Shown: one piece after another, positions 44,713-52,914 of the stretch
Numbering within the stretch: position 1 is the stretch's first letter
How the letters are laid out: every line of letters begins with the position of its first letter
Assembly (NCBI GenBank): GCA_017446055.1
Contig: JAFSRQ010000146.1
Coordinates: 62,001 to 126,000, forward strand
DNA from: Synergistaceae bacterium
Lineage (GTDB): Bacteria; Synergistota; Synergistia; Synergistales; Aminobacteriaceae
DNA length: 64,000 nucleotides
Direction: 5' to 3'
Notes under the pieces: generated by a model
Seen by the model: the letters and a program-made list of their open reading frames with translations, nothing else
What the model was told of the DNA's origin: nothing
Database searches by the model: none
Translations under genes and position numbers: made by a program

Positions 44713-44740
44713 CGTCCTCCTTACGGGGAGGGCGTTTTGT
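44713..44740 (+). terminator. Rho-independent terminator of the Synerg-CTERM gene
   Basis: CGTCCTCC pairs with GGAGGGCG (one U-G), 6-nt loop, then TTTTGTT; it lies 40 bp after the stop codon. Confidence 0.85.
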
Positions 44741-44812
44741 TATGGCAGAATCACGGAATGAGCAGGCTGTTTTTCGCGGAGAGCAACAAGGGCAAAACTT
44801 TAGGCTTGGTGA

Positions 44813-44905
44813 GATATAGATGCGGTTGACGACTACCTTGAATTTTGCCGGGAAATGGAAAAAGAGCCTAACGTGCCGGATGTATTGCAGAAAGTTGCAC
44901 TATAA
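44813..44905 (+). other. Short coding-like fragment without start codon
   Basis: An open stretch of 30 codons reads DDYLEFCREMEKEPNVPDVL and ends at TAA 44903-44905; upstream in frame is a TGA and no start codon. The composition is protein-like (charged helix), suggesting the C-terminal remnant of a lost gene in the gap before the FGGY kinase. No family can be named. Confidence 0.25.
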
Positions 44906-44926
44906 TACGTCCAGGAGGTTTGGTAC

Positions 44927-46399
44927 ATGAAACACTATATTTGCTTCGATGCCGGGACACAAAGCGTGAAGGTCGCCGTCTATGATGAGGCGGGGAATCA
45001 GGTTGCGGTTGACGTGAACCCCACAACACTCAACTATCCTCATGCGGGATGGGTCGAGATGGACGTTGATGAATATTTCCGGCTGGCCTTGAAGGGCATG
45101 AAGAGGTGTGCGGAAATCATGCGGGAGAAAGGGATTGACACGTCATCAGTCCGGGCAGTCATGGGGGACGGTATAATCTGCGGTGTCGCCGGAGTCGATG
45201 AGAACGGCCGGGCAATCACTCCGTACATCAACTACCTGGACTCACGGACGCAGGAAGACGCTGACTCACTCTCTGCGCTCAACCTCGACATCTGGGCGCG
45301 TGAGACAGGAAACCCTGAGCCTTTATGCCTTTTCCCCGCGCTGCATGCCCGCTGGCTTCTCAGGAATGACCCCAACGCCGGAAGAATCCGCAAGCTAGTC
45401 CACAACGCACCGTACATTCTCATGAACCTTGCCGGACTCAAGGCTGATGACGCATTCATCGACTGGGGCGCAATGTCAGGCTGGGGGCTGGGCTATGATG
45501 TTGTCGCAAAAACTTGGTCTGATGAACAACTCGCCATTCTCGGAATATCACAGGAGCTTATGCCGCGAATCGTGAAACCTTGGGACATTGTCGGCGGACT
45601 CTCGTCTGAATGCGCAAGTTACACAGGCTTCCCCGAAGGAACGCCCATTTGCGCGGGGGCTGGAGACACAATGCAGTCGCTTCTTGCGTGCGGGGTGCAC
45701 GAGCCGGGCCACGCTGTAGATGTCGCCGGGACATGCTCGATGTTCTGCATATCAACGGGCGGAATCGTCCCCGGTCTCAGCAAAAAGGGCAGCGGACTCA
45801 TCTTCAACTCCGGGACATTACCGGGCACATATTTCTACTGGGGATTCGTCAGGACGGGCGGGCTTGCATTGCGGTGGTTCAGGGATAACGTCTGCGGCAA
45901 GGCTGGCGATGACTCCTACTATGACTACCTGAGTGATGGAGCGGCGAAACTCGAACACGGAGCGGAGGGTGTGAGATTCCTTCCGTGGCTGACTGGAGGC
46001 CCCGATGGATTCCGTGACGTTCACGGCTGCTTCATCAACATGGGCATGAACACAAACCAGTTCGTCCTTTGGCGGGCGGTGCTTGAGGCGATTGCGGGCG
46101 AATATTCCGAGATTGCCGAACGTTCGCGCATGGCCGGGACTCCTGTCGACAGAGTCATAATCACTGAGGGCGGAAGCAGGTCTGCATTGTGGAATCAGAT
46201 CAAGGCCGACATGATTCAGGCTGAGACTCTCACGCTCAAGACGGGCGGGGCTTTGGCGATGAATGCTGTTACAGGGGCTTACGCTGTGGGTGATGTCGCT
46301 GACATGGCCGCGAGGGTTCACGAGGGTCTGACTGAGACGGGGAAATACACGCCGGGCGAGAAGCTGACTCTGCCGGATATACCGTTCAGGCTAAAGTGA
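44927..46399 (+). CDS. FGGY-family carbohydrate kinase (xylulokinase-like)
   Basis: Phosphorylates a sugar or polyol with ATP in the cytoplasm. The 490 residues have both actin-fold halves: ICFDAGTQSVKVAVYDEAG (phosphate 1), NYPHAGWVEMDVDEYF (FGGY N signature region), the substrate-site DWGAMSGWGLGYDV, ICAGAGDTMQSLLACGV (catalytic Asp), VDVAGTCSMFCIS (phosphate 2) and ITEGGSRSALWNQIKADM (adenosine site). Length suits xylulokinase or related enzymes; the sugar cannot be told. Start ATG 44927 follows AGGAGG. It stands alone and is convergent with the GT2 genes, separated by an intrinsic terminator for the latter. Confidence 0.88.
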   Translation: MKHYICFDAGTQSVKVAVYDEAGNQVAVDVNPTTLNYPHAGWVEMDVDEYFRLALKGMKRCAEIMREKGIDTSSVRAVMGDGIICGVAGVDENGRAITPYINYLDSRTQEDADSLSALNLDIWARETGNPEPLCLFPALHARWLLRNDPNAGRIRKLVHNAPYILMNLAGLKADDAFIDWGAMSGWGLGYDVVAKTWSDEQLAILGISQELMPRIVKPWDIVGGLSSECASYTGFPEGTPICAGAGDTMQSLLACGVHEPGHAVDVAGTCSMFCISTGGIVPGLSKKGSGLIFNSGTLPGTYFYWGFVRTGGLALRWFRDNVCGKAGDDSYYDYLSDGAAKLEHGAEGVRFLPWLTGGPDGFRDVHGCFINMGMNTNQFVLWRAVLEAIAGEYSEIAERSRMAGTPVDRVIITEGGSRSALWNQIKADMIQAETLTLKTGGALAMNAVTGAYAVGDVADMAARVHEGLTETGKYTPGEKLTLPDIPFRLK

Positions 46400-46410
46400 T
46401 GGCAAAAGAA

Positions 46411-46435
46411 TATCCCCCGTGAAATTTGGGGGATA
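46411..46435 (-). terminator. Rho-independent terminator of the GT2 gene
   Basis: TATCCCCC and GGGGGATA form a perfect 8-bp stem with a 9-nt loop; on the minus strand TTCTTTTG follows. It serves the GT2 gene ending at 46445 and sits 12 bp past the kinase stop on the other strand. Confidence 0.75.
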
Positions 46436-46444
46436 CCCTGCCTC

Positions 46445-47293
46445 CTAGTGCCGCAGAAATTTCTTGTAGAACCACTCCCGGAAGAAACCGGGCATCAGCG
46501 CAACGAACGCCTGACCCAGTCCGCTCACAAGCAAGTCCGTGAACGATATTAGCCCATCACGCCAAAAGCCTATCTTCAGTGCCAGCGATGAACACGCAAG
46601 ACGTATTCCGCCCCTCCTCGCGTAGAAATCCTTGCTCACCCTCATCATGACAAGCATCTTCTGAACGTTATAGACCCCGCCCCCCTTGTCAGTATATTCA
46701 TGTATTATCCTTGCCTGAAGATCATAGTCCTCGTACTTGTACACATCACGGTAGCTTCCGATTGCTATTATGTCCGACTTCCTGAACACCATAGCAGGGT
46801 GTCTCATCGGGCTTCTCCGGCGGGCAAACTTCCGGGCCTCTTCGGGTGTCTCTGGCAGGATGACATGTGCGGTTACGTTCGTTATGTCCCCCTCGAACTC
46901 GTCAACATTGCAGCCTACCGTTGTGATTTTGGGGTACTTCCTGAAGATTTCGGACTGTTCCTCGATTCTTGTCGGCAGGGAATAATCATCGGCATCCATT
47001 CTGGCGACAAACTCATTGCGGCACATCGGCAAGGAATCTCTGAGAGTAGGAGCGATTCCCCTGTTCTCCGGGAAATATTTCACCGTGAAGAGTGATGCGT
47101 TTGATGACTTGTAGCGGCTGATTATACCGTTCATCTCATCACCTACAGGACCGTCAACAGCAATGAATATCTCCTCAGGCGGAACGGTCTGGTTTATCAT
47201 GCTGTCAACCGCAAACTTGAAGTATTCGGGCGAGTCTTTGCCGTAAACCGGGATAAGCACACTGTACACAAAATCATGGGCTGAGTCTGACAT
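46445..47293 (-). CDS. GT2-family glycosyltransferase (intact paralogue)
   Basis: Transfers a sugar from a nucleotide donor, probably for surface polysaccharide. The 282 residues form a GT-A fold: VYSVLIPVYGKDSPEYFKFA, MINQTVPPEEIFIAVDGP, the NRGIAPTLRDSLPM segment, and the metal site ARMDADDYSLPTR (DxD-like); the C-terminal third (DLLVSGLGQAFVALMPGF) is amphipathic and may touch the membrane. Start is ATG 47293 behind GAAAGGGG. It is closely related to the neighbouring frameshifted copy (47394-48247), including upstream sequence, so the two arose by tandem duplication. At the place of the neighbour's G12 tract this copy has GGGGGGCGGGG, an interrupted and stable version. Confidence 0.9.
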   Translation of the reverse strand: MSDSAHDFVYSVLIPVYGKDSPEYFKFAVDSMINQTVPPEEIFIAVDGPVGDEMNGIISRYKSSNASLFTVKYFPENRGIAPTLRDSLPMCRNEFVARMDADDYSLPTRIEEQSEIFRKYPKITTVGCNVDEFEGDITNVTAHVILPETPEEARKFARRRSPMRHPAMVFRKSDIIAIGSYRDVYKYEDYDLQARIIHEYTDKGGGVYNVQKMLVMMRVSKDFYARRGGIRLACSSLALKIGFWRDGLISFTDLLVSGLGQAFVALMPGFFREWFYKKFLRH

Positions 47294-47330
47294 CAATAAC
47301 ACAGCCCCTTTCCTGCGCTTTGAGGACAAG

Positions 47331-47359
47331 AAAAAGCCTGCCCCGTCTTGTGAGGCAGG
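47331..47359 (-). terminator. Terminator between the two GT2 genes
   Basis: On the minus strand CCTGCC pairs with GGCAGG (loop about 11 nt) followed by CTTTTTC. It lies 35 bp after the stop of the frameshifted copy and upstream of the intact copy. Confidence 0.7.
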
Positions 47360-47393
47360 TATCTTTTTGTGACTGCTGTATGTGAATGTCTTG

Positions 47394-48247
47394 CTACTTC
47401 CGAAGGAACGTCTTGTAGAACCACTCCGTGAACGAAGCCGGCATTATCGACACAAACGCCTGGCCGAAGCCGCTCACTATGAAATCTGTGAAGGAGATGA
47501 ACCCTGTCCGAAGAAAGTATGCCTTCATCTTCAGGCTCGAAACAGTTAAACGAAGTCCTCTGCGCCGCCTGTAGTAGTCCTTGCTGACCCGCATATACGT
47601 GAGAACTTCCTGTACGTTGTATACCCCCCCCCCCCGTTACGCATATTCTGCAAGATACGAACAACTAGGTCATAGTCCTCGTACCTGTAGACATCCCGGT
47701 AATTCCCGGCCGCCATTACAGCAGACTTCTTCACCAGAAATGTTGACTGCCTGAAGGGGCATCTCCTCCGGGCAAACTTCACGACTTCCTCAGGTGTCTC
47801 CGGCATAATCACGTGTGAGATTACGTTCGTGATTTCGCCCTCGAACTCGTCAACGTTGCTTCCCACGCCGCTCAACTCCGGGTGCTTCTCGAATACGGCA
47901 AATTCCTTCTCCATTCTCTCCGGCACTGAATAGTCGTCAGAGTCCATGCGTGCGATGAACTCGTTACGGCAAAGCGGCAGAGCATCACGCAGAGTGCGAC
48001 CCTGCCCCCTGTTTTCCTTGTAGTGCTGAATCGTGAAAAGGTCTCCGTATTCCTCCCTGTAGCCGTCAAGAACCCTCTGCAGGTCTTCACCTATAGGGCC
48101 GTCAACAGCAACAAGGATTTCCTCAGGCGGTATAGTCTGGTTGATCATGCTGTCGATTGCTGCCTTGAAGTACTCGGGAGAGTCTTTGCGGTAAAGAAGG
48201 ATAAGGACGCTGTAATCATGTTTTCGGTCTTTGTCGGGCAATAACAC
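47394..48247 (-). pseudogene. GT2-family glycosyltransferase, frameshifted at a G12 tract; probably phase-variable (OFF)
   Basis: The first 205 residues (SVLILLYRKDSPEYFKAA, MINQTIPPEEILVAVDGPIG, ARMDSDDYSVPER, YRYEDYDLVVRILQN) are an intact GT-A domain matching the paralogue at 46445. After NMRN and a G12 run (47624-47635) the frame leaves the family and ends 28 residues later. In the +1 frame the paralogous C-terminus resumes exactly: VYNVQEVLTYMRVSKDYY ... SGFGQAFVSIMPAS ... WFYKTFLRK, stopping at 47394. With 10 or 13 Gs the protein would be whole, so this looks like an ON/OFF contingency gene caught OFF rather than a dead gene. Start is GTG 48247 or TTG 48241 (GGTGAG upstream). Confidence 0.88.
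47624..47635. repeat. Homopolymer C12/G12 tract inside a GT2 glycosyltransferase gene
   Basis: Twelve consecutive C on the plus strand (G on the coding strand), encoding a Gly run at the position where the intact paralogue has Lys-Gly-Gly-Gly-Val-Tyr-Asn. Twelve shifts the frame; ten or thirteen keep it. Confidence 0.93.
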
Positions 48248-48296
48248 TCACCATCCTAACAGTTTATAGTGCCAGTATTCTAGCATACTGCGGACA

Positions 48297-48328
48297 CAAA
48301 AACGCCTCCTCACAAAGCGCGGGGAGGC
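48297..48328 (-). terminator. Rho-independent terminator after the dicarboxylate-type carrier gene
   Basis: GCCTCCTC and GGGGAGGC form an 8-bp stem (one non-canonical pair on the minus strand) with a 9-nt loop, followed on the minus strand by GTTTTTG. It lies 17 bp after the transporter stop codon. Confidence 0.8.
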
Positions 48329-48344
48329 AGAATTTTTGTCCCTT

Positions 48345-49670
48345 CTACAGGATTGTGCTTATCACGTAGTTGAAACCTGCGCACAAAATCACGCTCACAG
48401 GCACGGCCAAGAACAGCAGACGGTTGAACACACTCACACGCTCGTCTTCTTTTCCGCACGAGGCCATGATGAGACTTCCGCCGGACGAGAACGGGCTGAT
48501 GGCACTGCTCTGCGCACCCAGCACCGTGCAGGCGAAAAGTGATTCCGCGCTGAGGCCAGTTGAAGCCGCGAGTGCAGGTATCAGCGGGAACAATGCGGGG
48601 GCAACTACTCCCGTCGTCGAGCTGAAGAATGACATGAACGCCGCAACAATGCTGAACGCTATAGGCACTAACGCGACCGCCACATTCGAGCCTATCCACG
48701 AGGAAAGCATGTTGATTGTCCCTGCTTTGACTGCTACGGCGATTAACATTCCAGCTCCGGCTATCATGATGATTGTGTTCCAAGGGACACGGGCGACGGC
48801 TTCCTTCTGGGGCGCGAGCTTCATCATCAGGGCGATAACCGCGAAGATTATTCCCACAAGTCCCACATCTATCTTGCTGTTGAGCATCGAGATTGTCGCG
48901 TTGCCGGGCAGTATCATCTTCAGGATTGGGAACGCAAGCAGGACTACCATCATCAGTATCATCAGTGTGAACGTCTGACGCTGTTTCTTGTCGAAAGGCT
49001 CAGGCTTGGCGAATGTAGCTCCCTTGCCTATGTGCCAGTTTGACGGTAAACAGAAACGGAACACCGCAATGATTATCAGCGAGAAGATTACCGCGTAAAC
49101 AAAAATCTTCATCTCCATCCCGAACGAGTCGACCGCCGCAAGATCCTTGTGCGCCTCGTAAGCGTTGTCAGCAAGCCCCCGGAATATCACGCCCAAATTC
49201 GACGTGGGGAAATTTCCGCCAGCCAATGCCCCGCAGTTAATCGCAACGCCTCCTGTCAGCTTGTCCATGTTCGCCTCGTCGCAAATCGCAAGCGTTATCG
49301 GAGCCATGAACGCCATCACCGTGAAGAACGTAGCACCCATTATCGACAGTATCACAGCCACAGCGAACAATGCGAACGGGAGCATTCCGGGGAATTTCCG
49401 GCAGGCGTAAAGCAGAAGCCCCGACAGCTTTTCGAGAGTGCCGTTTATCGCCGCGAAGTTGTAGAACAGCGACACCGACAGTATCACGAACATTGTGTTG
49501 ACCGGCCAGAACCCTATCACCTGTCCCGGCTTCAGCCCCATCACGAAGCACCCTATCACGTACGCGAAGGCCATACAGAACAGGCCCGTGTTGATGCCAG
49601 TCTTGTAGCCGAGAATTATCGCTACCGCTATGCAGATTATGATTGCGAGGCTCAACGCTGCTCCTGTCAT
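48345..49670 (-). CDS. SLC13/MatC-type dicarboxylate carrier permease
   Basis: Inner-membrane carrier with about eleven hydrophobic segments over 441 residues. It starts GAALSLAIIICIAVAIILGY and has the repeated re-entrant motifs of the ion-transporter superfamily: INCGALAGGNFPTSNLGVIF in the first half and FFSSTTGVVAPALFPLIPAL in the second. This resembles the MatC (malonate/dicarboxylate carrier) group. Start ATG 49670 lies two bases after the DUF6282 stop, so the two are one operon. The substrate is probably a small carboxylate processed by the hydrolase; inference from context. Confidence 0.8.
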   Translation of the reverse strand: MTGAALSLAIIICIAVAIILGYKTGINTGLFCMAFAYVIGCFVMGLKPGQVIGFWPVNTMFVILSVSLFYNFAAINGTLEKLSGLLLYACRKFPGMLPFALFAVAVILSIMGATFFTVMAFMAPITLAICDEANMDKLTGGVAINCGALAGGNFPTSNLGVIFRGLADNAYEAHKDLAAVDSFGMEMKIFVYAVIFSLIIIAVFRFCLPSNWHIGKGATFAKPEPFDKKQRQTFTLMILMMVVLLAFPILKMILPGNATISMLNSKIDVGLVGIIFAVIALMMKLAPQKEAVARVPWNTIIMIAGAGMLIAVAVKAGTINMLSSWIGSNVAVALVPIAFSIVAAFMSFFSSTTGVVAPALFPLIPALAASTGLSAESLFACTVLGAQSSAISPFSSGGSLIMASCGKEDERVSVFNRLLFLAVPVSVILCAGFNYVISTIL

Positions 49671-49672
49671 GA

Positions 49673-50542
49673 TTACTCGCCCTCCTTCAGTCCCAGAAGC
49701 TCATACGGGATTGTGCGCGTCATGTGGTATATCTGCTCCTCCGGGATTCCGTTGTCCGCTAGGTACTGCATGTACTCCTTCAGCGCGATTTCCCAGTGAG
49801 GATTCTCCGTCTGGCCTCCGTCAGTGTCGACCATGACGTTCTTGTAGCCCACCTTCTTGATGATTTCGAGGTTGTCGGGGAGGTTGGACTTGTATTTTCC
49901 GCCGCCCATGTTCTGAGCGTAGCAGCGTTCGAGGATAACGTTATAGTCCTTCACGATTCTCACCTGGTCGTCGTGGGACATTCCGACAATCCACCATTCG
50001 GGATGTGTGAGGACGATTTTGCGGACTCCCGCGTTCCTCGCCGCCTCAATCACAACGAACGCTTCTTCCGGCGAACAGTGGGCAGTCCCAAGAACAGCAT
50101 CGTAATCCACAATCATGCGGAAAATCTCGTTGAGCTGAGGGACGACCTTCCAGCCCGAAACTATGTCGACACCTGCCGCCGGGTCATTGCCCATTTTGCG
50201 GAGATGGTTCTTTGCTGACTGAGTCGGAAGCCACACGACTTTTGCCCCAAGTTTCAGCGCGGTAATGACTGCTGACGGGTTGATGCCGCCGACTGACTTG
50301 TTGAGCGTTACCGAGCCGTACATCGTGAAGCCCGTGTTTTCGCCGTGAACCCGCCTGACGTACTCGTTCGTGAGGAATGCCCGGTTCGCCGTGAAGCCCT
50401 GGTGAGACTTGATGACGATTGCCCGCGCGCCGACCCGGATTGCCGCGTCCGCAAGCTCGAAGTCGTTGTAGGCACGTAGCCGCAAGTCCGGGTTCGTGTG
50501 AACGTGCATATCGCATACACCCTTCAATGACACTTCTGCCAT
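49673..50542 (-). CDS. DUF6282-family amidohydrolase-like protein
   Basis: A 289-residue protein of the metal-dependent hydrolase (TIM-barrel) type, family DUF6282 by resemblance. Metal-site-like residues: CDMHVHTNPDLRLRAY (H-x-H) near the N-terminus, IVIKSHQGFTANRA, VLGTAHCSPEEA, IVLTHPEWWIVG and VMVDTDGGQTENPHWE (late Asp). No substrate is established for the family. Start ATG 50542 follows GGAGGG. It is the first gene of a two-gene operon with the MatC-like carrier and is divergent from a LysR regulator, so it is probably a regulated catabolic enzyme. Confidence 0.78.
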   Translation of the reverse strand: MAEVSLKGVCDMHVHTNPDLRLRAYNDFELADAAIRVGARAIVIKSHQGFTANRAFLTNEYVRRVHGENTGFTMYGSVTLNKSVGGINPSAVITALKLGAKVVWLPTQSAKNHLRKMGNDPAAGVDIVSGWKVVPQLNEIFRMIVDYDAVLGTAHCSPEEAFVVIEAARNAGVRKIVLTHPEWWIVGMSHDDQVRIVKDYNVILERCYAQNMGGGKYKSNLPDNLEIIKKVGYKNVMVDTDGGQTENPHWEIALKEYMQYLADNGIPEEQIYHMTRTIPYELLGLKEGE

Positions 50543-50600
50543 AGTTTTACCCTCCTGTGCTGTGTTTTCTGGAATGGTGAGATTATAGACGAGTCCCGCT

Positions 50601-50637
50601 ATCACCGAAACAGGGAATATGTGATGATGTGTATCAC
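50601..50637. promoter_or_regulatory. Candidate LysR-type operator between divergent genes
   Basis: GTGAT (50621-50625) and ATCAC (50633-50637) form a perfect inverted repeat with a 7-nt spacer; a further ATCAC lies at 50601-50605. The site is 27 bp before the LysR start and 58 bp before the DUF6282 start, the usual place of an autoregulatory LTTR box. Confidence 0.55.
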
Positions 50638-50663
50638 GAAAAATGATAGCTGGAGGGCTGAAC

Positions 50664-51581
50664 GTGGAAATAAGAGAGATGAATTACATTGTCGCAATCG
50701 CTGAGGAAGGGAGCATCTCTAAGGCCTCTGAGAGACTCTTCATGGCGCAGTCAGGGCTGAGTCAGTTTCTGGGACGGCTGGAGGCAGAAGTCGGGGCAAA
50801 ACTTTTCGTGAGGACTTCAACGGGAGTCAGGCCGACGGAAGCAGGGCGGCTCATGATTGAGTACGCTTACCGCGAGCTGTCAGAGTATCACCGTGTCAGG
50901 GACGAGATTCAGGACGTGAATAATCTTGAGGGAGGGCGTGTGATTTTGGGGATCAGCACGTTCCGGGGGACGTTCCTTCTGCCGATGGTACTGGAGGCTT
51001 TCAGGGCGGAATATCCCGGCATCCACGTGGTTATTGTCGAGGCTAATTCTATGGCTCTGGAGGAAATGCTGAGGAACGGGAATATTGACCTGGCTCTGAT
51101 AATCCTTCCGGCAAAAACCCTCAAGCATGAGATAACTGCGGCCATGCAGGACGAAATATGCATAATCACTAACTCAAGCCATCCCGTGATGAAGTCCGTG
51201 AAGCCCTCGCCGCCTCACAGCAAATCACGGATCGCGAAGTACATTGACCTCAAGGACGCGGCGGAATTTGAGTTCATCCTCAGCGACTATGACACGATAT
51301 TAGGCCGTGAAAGCAGGAGAATCTTCCGTGAACATGACTTAGTCCCCAAAGCCCGCAACGAAAAACTGTCGGCGTTCCTTGCGGCATCGATGGGAGCTGC
51401 CGGGCTGGGGCTTGCGTTCACGTACCACTGCGCGAGGGCGGCGTATCCTGACGCTGAATTTCTGTCTCTCGGCGAGGAAGGGACTCTTGTTGATTTGGGA
51501 GTGTCGCTTGCGCCGGGGCGTTACAACTCGAAAGCGGCTGTAGCGTTGAAGGAGGTTATGACGCGGGTATTAGGGAGGTAG
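50664..51581 (+). CDS. LysR-family transcriptional regulator
   Basis: Probable regulator of the divergent DUF6282/carrier operon. The N-terminal 60 residues hold the HTH (MNYIVAIAEEGSISKASERL, MAQSGLSQFLGRLEAEVGA, FVRTSTGVRPTEAGRLM); residues 90-305 form the periplasmic-binding-like effector domain (VILGISTFRGTFLLPMVLEA, YPGIHVVIVEANS, LALIILPAKTLKHEI, AASMGAAGLGLAFTYHC). The length (305) is typical. Start is GTG 50664 behind TGGAGGG; an earlier in-frame ATG at 50643 lacks a ribosome site. The effector is unknown, perhaps the carrier substrate. Confidence 0.93.
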   Translation: MEIREMNYIVAIAEEGSISKASERLFMAQSGLSQFLGRLEAEVGAKLFVRTSTGVRPTEAGRLMIEYAYRELSEYHRVRDEIQDVNNLEGGRVILGISTFRGTFLLPMVLEAFRAEYPGIHVVIVEANSMALEEMLRNGNIDLALIILPAKTLKHEITAAMQDEICIITNSSHPVMKSVKPSPPHSKSRIAKYIDLKDAAEFEFILSDYDTILGRESRRIFREHDLVPKARNEKLSAFLAASMGAAGLGLAFTYHCARAAYPDAEFLSLGEEGTLVDLGVSLAPGRYNSKAAVALKEVMTRVLGR

Positions 51582-51610
51582 CCTCCTCATGCTTTCACAC
51601 ACAAGGAGGC
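51581..51610. other. Hairpin between convergent LysR and AKR genes
   Basis: GCCTCCT and AGGAGGC form a perfect 7-bp stem with a 16-nt loop directly between the two stop codons. No clear U-tract; it may act as a weak bidirectional terminator or 3'-end stabiliser. Confidence 0.4.
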
Positions 51611-51617
51611 GAAAAGT

Positions 51618-52799
51618 TCAGTCCTTCTTCGGGTGGAGATTGGCGAGAGCTTCGGCCATGTCGATTTCGAGGAAGTCAGCAACATCGGTGAGGAAATCCG
51701 CGATTTTCAGGTGCTGGGGGCATACTTTCTCGCACTTACGGCACTTCACGCATGAGCTGGCCTTCCCGTAGCCGTCATTCACGAGGTTTCCGTAGTATAT
51801 GCGCTCAATCAGGAAGCCTCCGGGCACGCTCGCGGGGTCGCGCTGTTTTGCGGCGTTGTAGAGCGCAAAGTAATTCGGGATGGGGATGTTGCGGGGGCAT
51901 TTGTTGGTCTCCACGCAGTAGCGGCAGGCAGTACACGGGATTGCGTACCACTTGCGGATGATTTCGGCGGCCTTCATGACTGCTTCGCGTTCCTCGTTGC
52001 TGAACGGCGCAAAGTCATTCATCGCGTCAACATTGCTCTTGAGCTGGTCAAACGTACTCATTCCCGACAGAACCACCTGAACGTTCGGGAGGCTGGCCGC
52101 GAATTTTATTGCCCAGTGAGCAGGCTCCCAGTCAGGATGAACCGAGCGCAGTAGCTTTTCGGCCTCTTCAGGGATTGCCGCGAGAGTCCCGCCCTTCACG
52201 GGTTCCATCACCGTAACTTTCAGGCCGTGTTCCTCAGCGACACGGTAGCATTCCCCGCTCTGCACCCCGGCGTTGTCCCAGTCGAGATAGTTTATCTGCA
52301 ACTGCACGAAGTCAAATCCCGGGTGGTCATCAAGAATCCTCGCAAGGTTCTCCGCTGTGTCGTGGCAGCTGAAACCGAGTTTGCGTATCTGTCCTGCCCT
52401 GCGCATCTCTTCTAGGTACTCGATTGTTCCCCACTTCTTTGCGCGCTCGTACTGCTCAAGGGTCATGTTGTGGAGAAGGTAGTAGTCGAAGAAGTCAACG
52501 CCAACGTTCCTCTTCTGCTCGCCGAAAATCCTCGCGTGGTCATCGCCTGACCTCATGAGCGCAAGAGGCATCTTCGTTGCGACCGTGAATGACTCTCTCG
52601 GATAGCGTTCAACAACTGCCTGCCTCAGTGCTGACTCGCTCTTGTAGTCGTGGTACATGTATGCGGTGTCGAAATACGTGAAGCCGTTCGCGATGAAGTA
52701 GTCGGCCATACGCTTGACCTGCTCAATGTCGACGGTCGTCATGTCGTCAGGGTTGAACACAGGAAGACGCATGAGTCCAAATCCCAGTTTCTTCTGCAT
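51618..52799 (-). CDS. Aldo/keto reductase with C-terminal 4Fe-4S ferredoxin domain
   Basis: NAD(P)H- or ferredoxin-linked oxidoreductase. The 393 residues start with the AKR barrel: GFGLMRLPVF, YFDTAYMYHDYKSESALRQA (catalytic Asp and Tyr), FTVATKMPLAL (Lys), DYYLLHNM (His), LGFSCHDTAENL and VVLSGMSTFDQLKSNV. The C-terminus has two four-cysteine clusters, CTACRYCVETNKCP and CVKCRKCEKVCP, typical of clostridial-type 4Fe-4S reductases in anaerobes. Start ATG 52799 follows GGAGGG. It stands alone; the substrate is unknown. Confidence 0.92.
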   Translation of the reverse strand: MQKKLGFGLMRLPVFNPDDMTTVDIEQVKRMADYFIANGFTYFDTAYMYHDYKSESALRQAVVERYPRESFTVATKMPLALMRSGDDHARIFGEQKRNVGVDFFDYYLLHNMTLEQYERAKKWGTIEYLEEMRRAGQIRKLGFSCHDTAENLARILDDHPGFDFVQLQINYLDWDNAGVQSGECYRVAEEHGLKVTVMEPVKGGTLAAIPEEAEKLLRSVHPDWEPAHWAIKFAASLPNVQVVLSGMSTFDQLKSNVDAMNDFAPFSNEEREAVMKAAEIIRKWYAIPCTACRYCVETNKCPRNIPIPNYFALYNAAKQRDPASVPGGFLIERIYYGNLVNDGYGKASSCVKCRKCEKVCPQHLKIADFLTDVADFLEIDMAEALANLHPKKD

Positions 52800-52865
52800 A
52801 GTTTTTCCCTCCTCGATGGGAATTTGAGATATTGTATCCTTGAAGTTTGCTTGAATTGTAACTCA

Positions 52866-52903
52866 TAAAACAATTACCCCCCGCTGTGTATTTCAACGGA
52901 GGG
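52866..52903 (-). terminator. Rho-independent terminator after the anchored hypothetical protein gene
   Basis: On the minus strand CCCTCCG pairs with CGGGGGG (one U-G), 13-nt loop, then TAATTGTTTT. It lies 11 bp after the stop codon of the gene at 52915-53742 and ends the PfkB/antiporter operon. Confidence 0.7.
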
Positions 52904-52914
52904 CAAGTGTTCTG

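Noticed and set aside
44901-44906. TATAAT as promoter of the FGGY kinase
   Set aside because: It would put the start of transcription on the ribosome site, and no -35 box lies at a proper distance.
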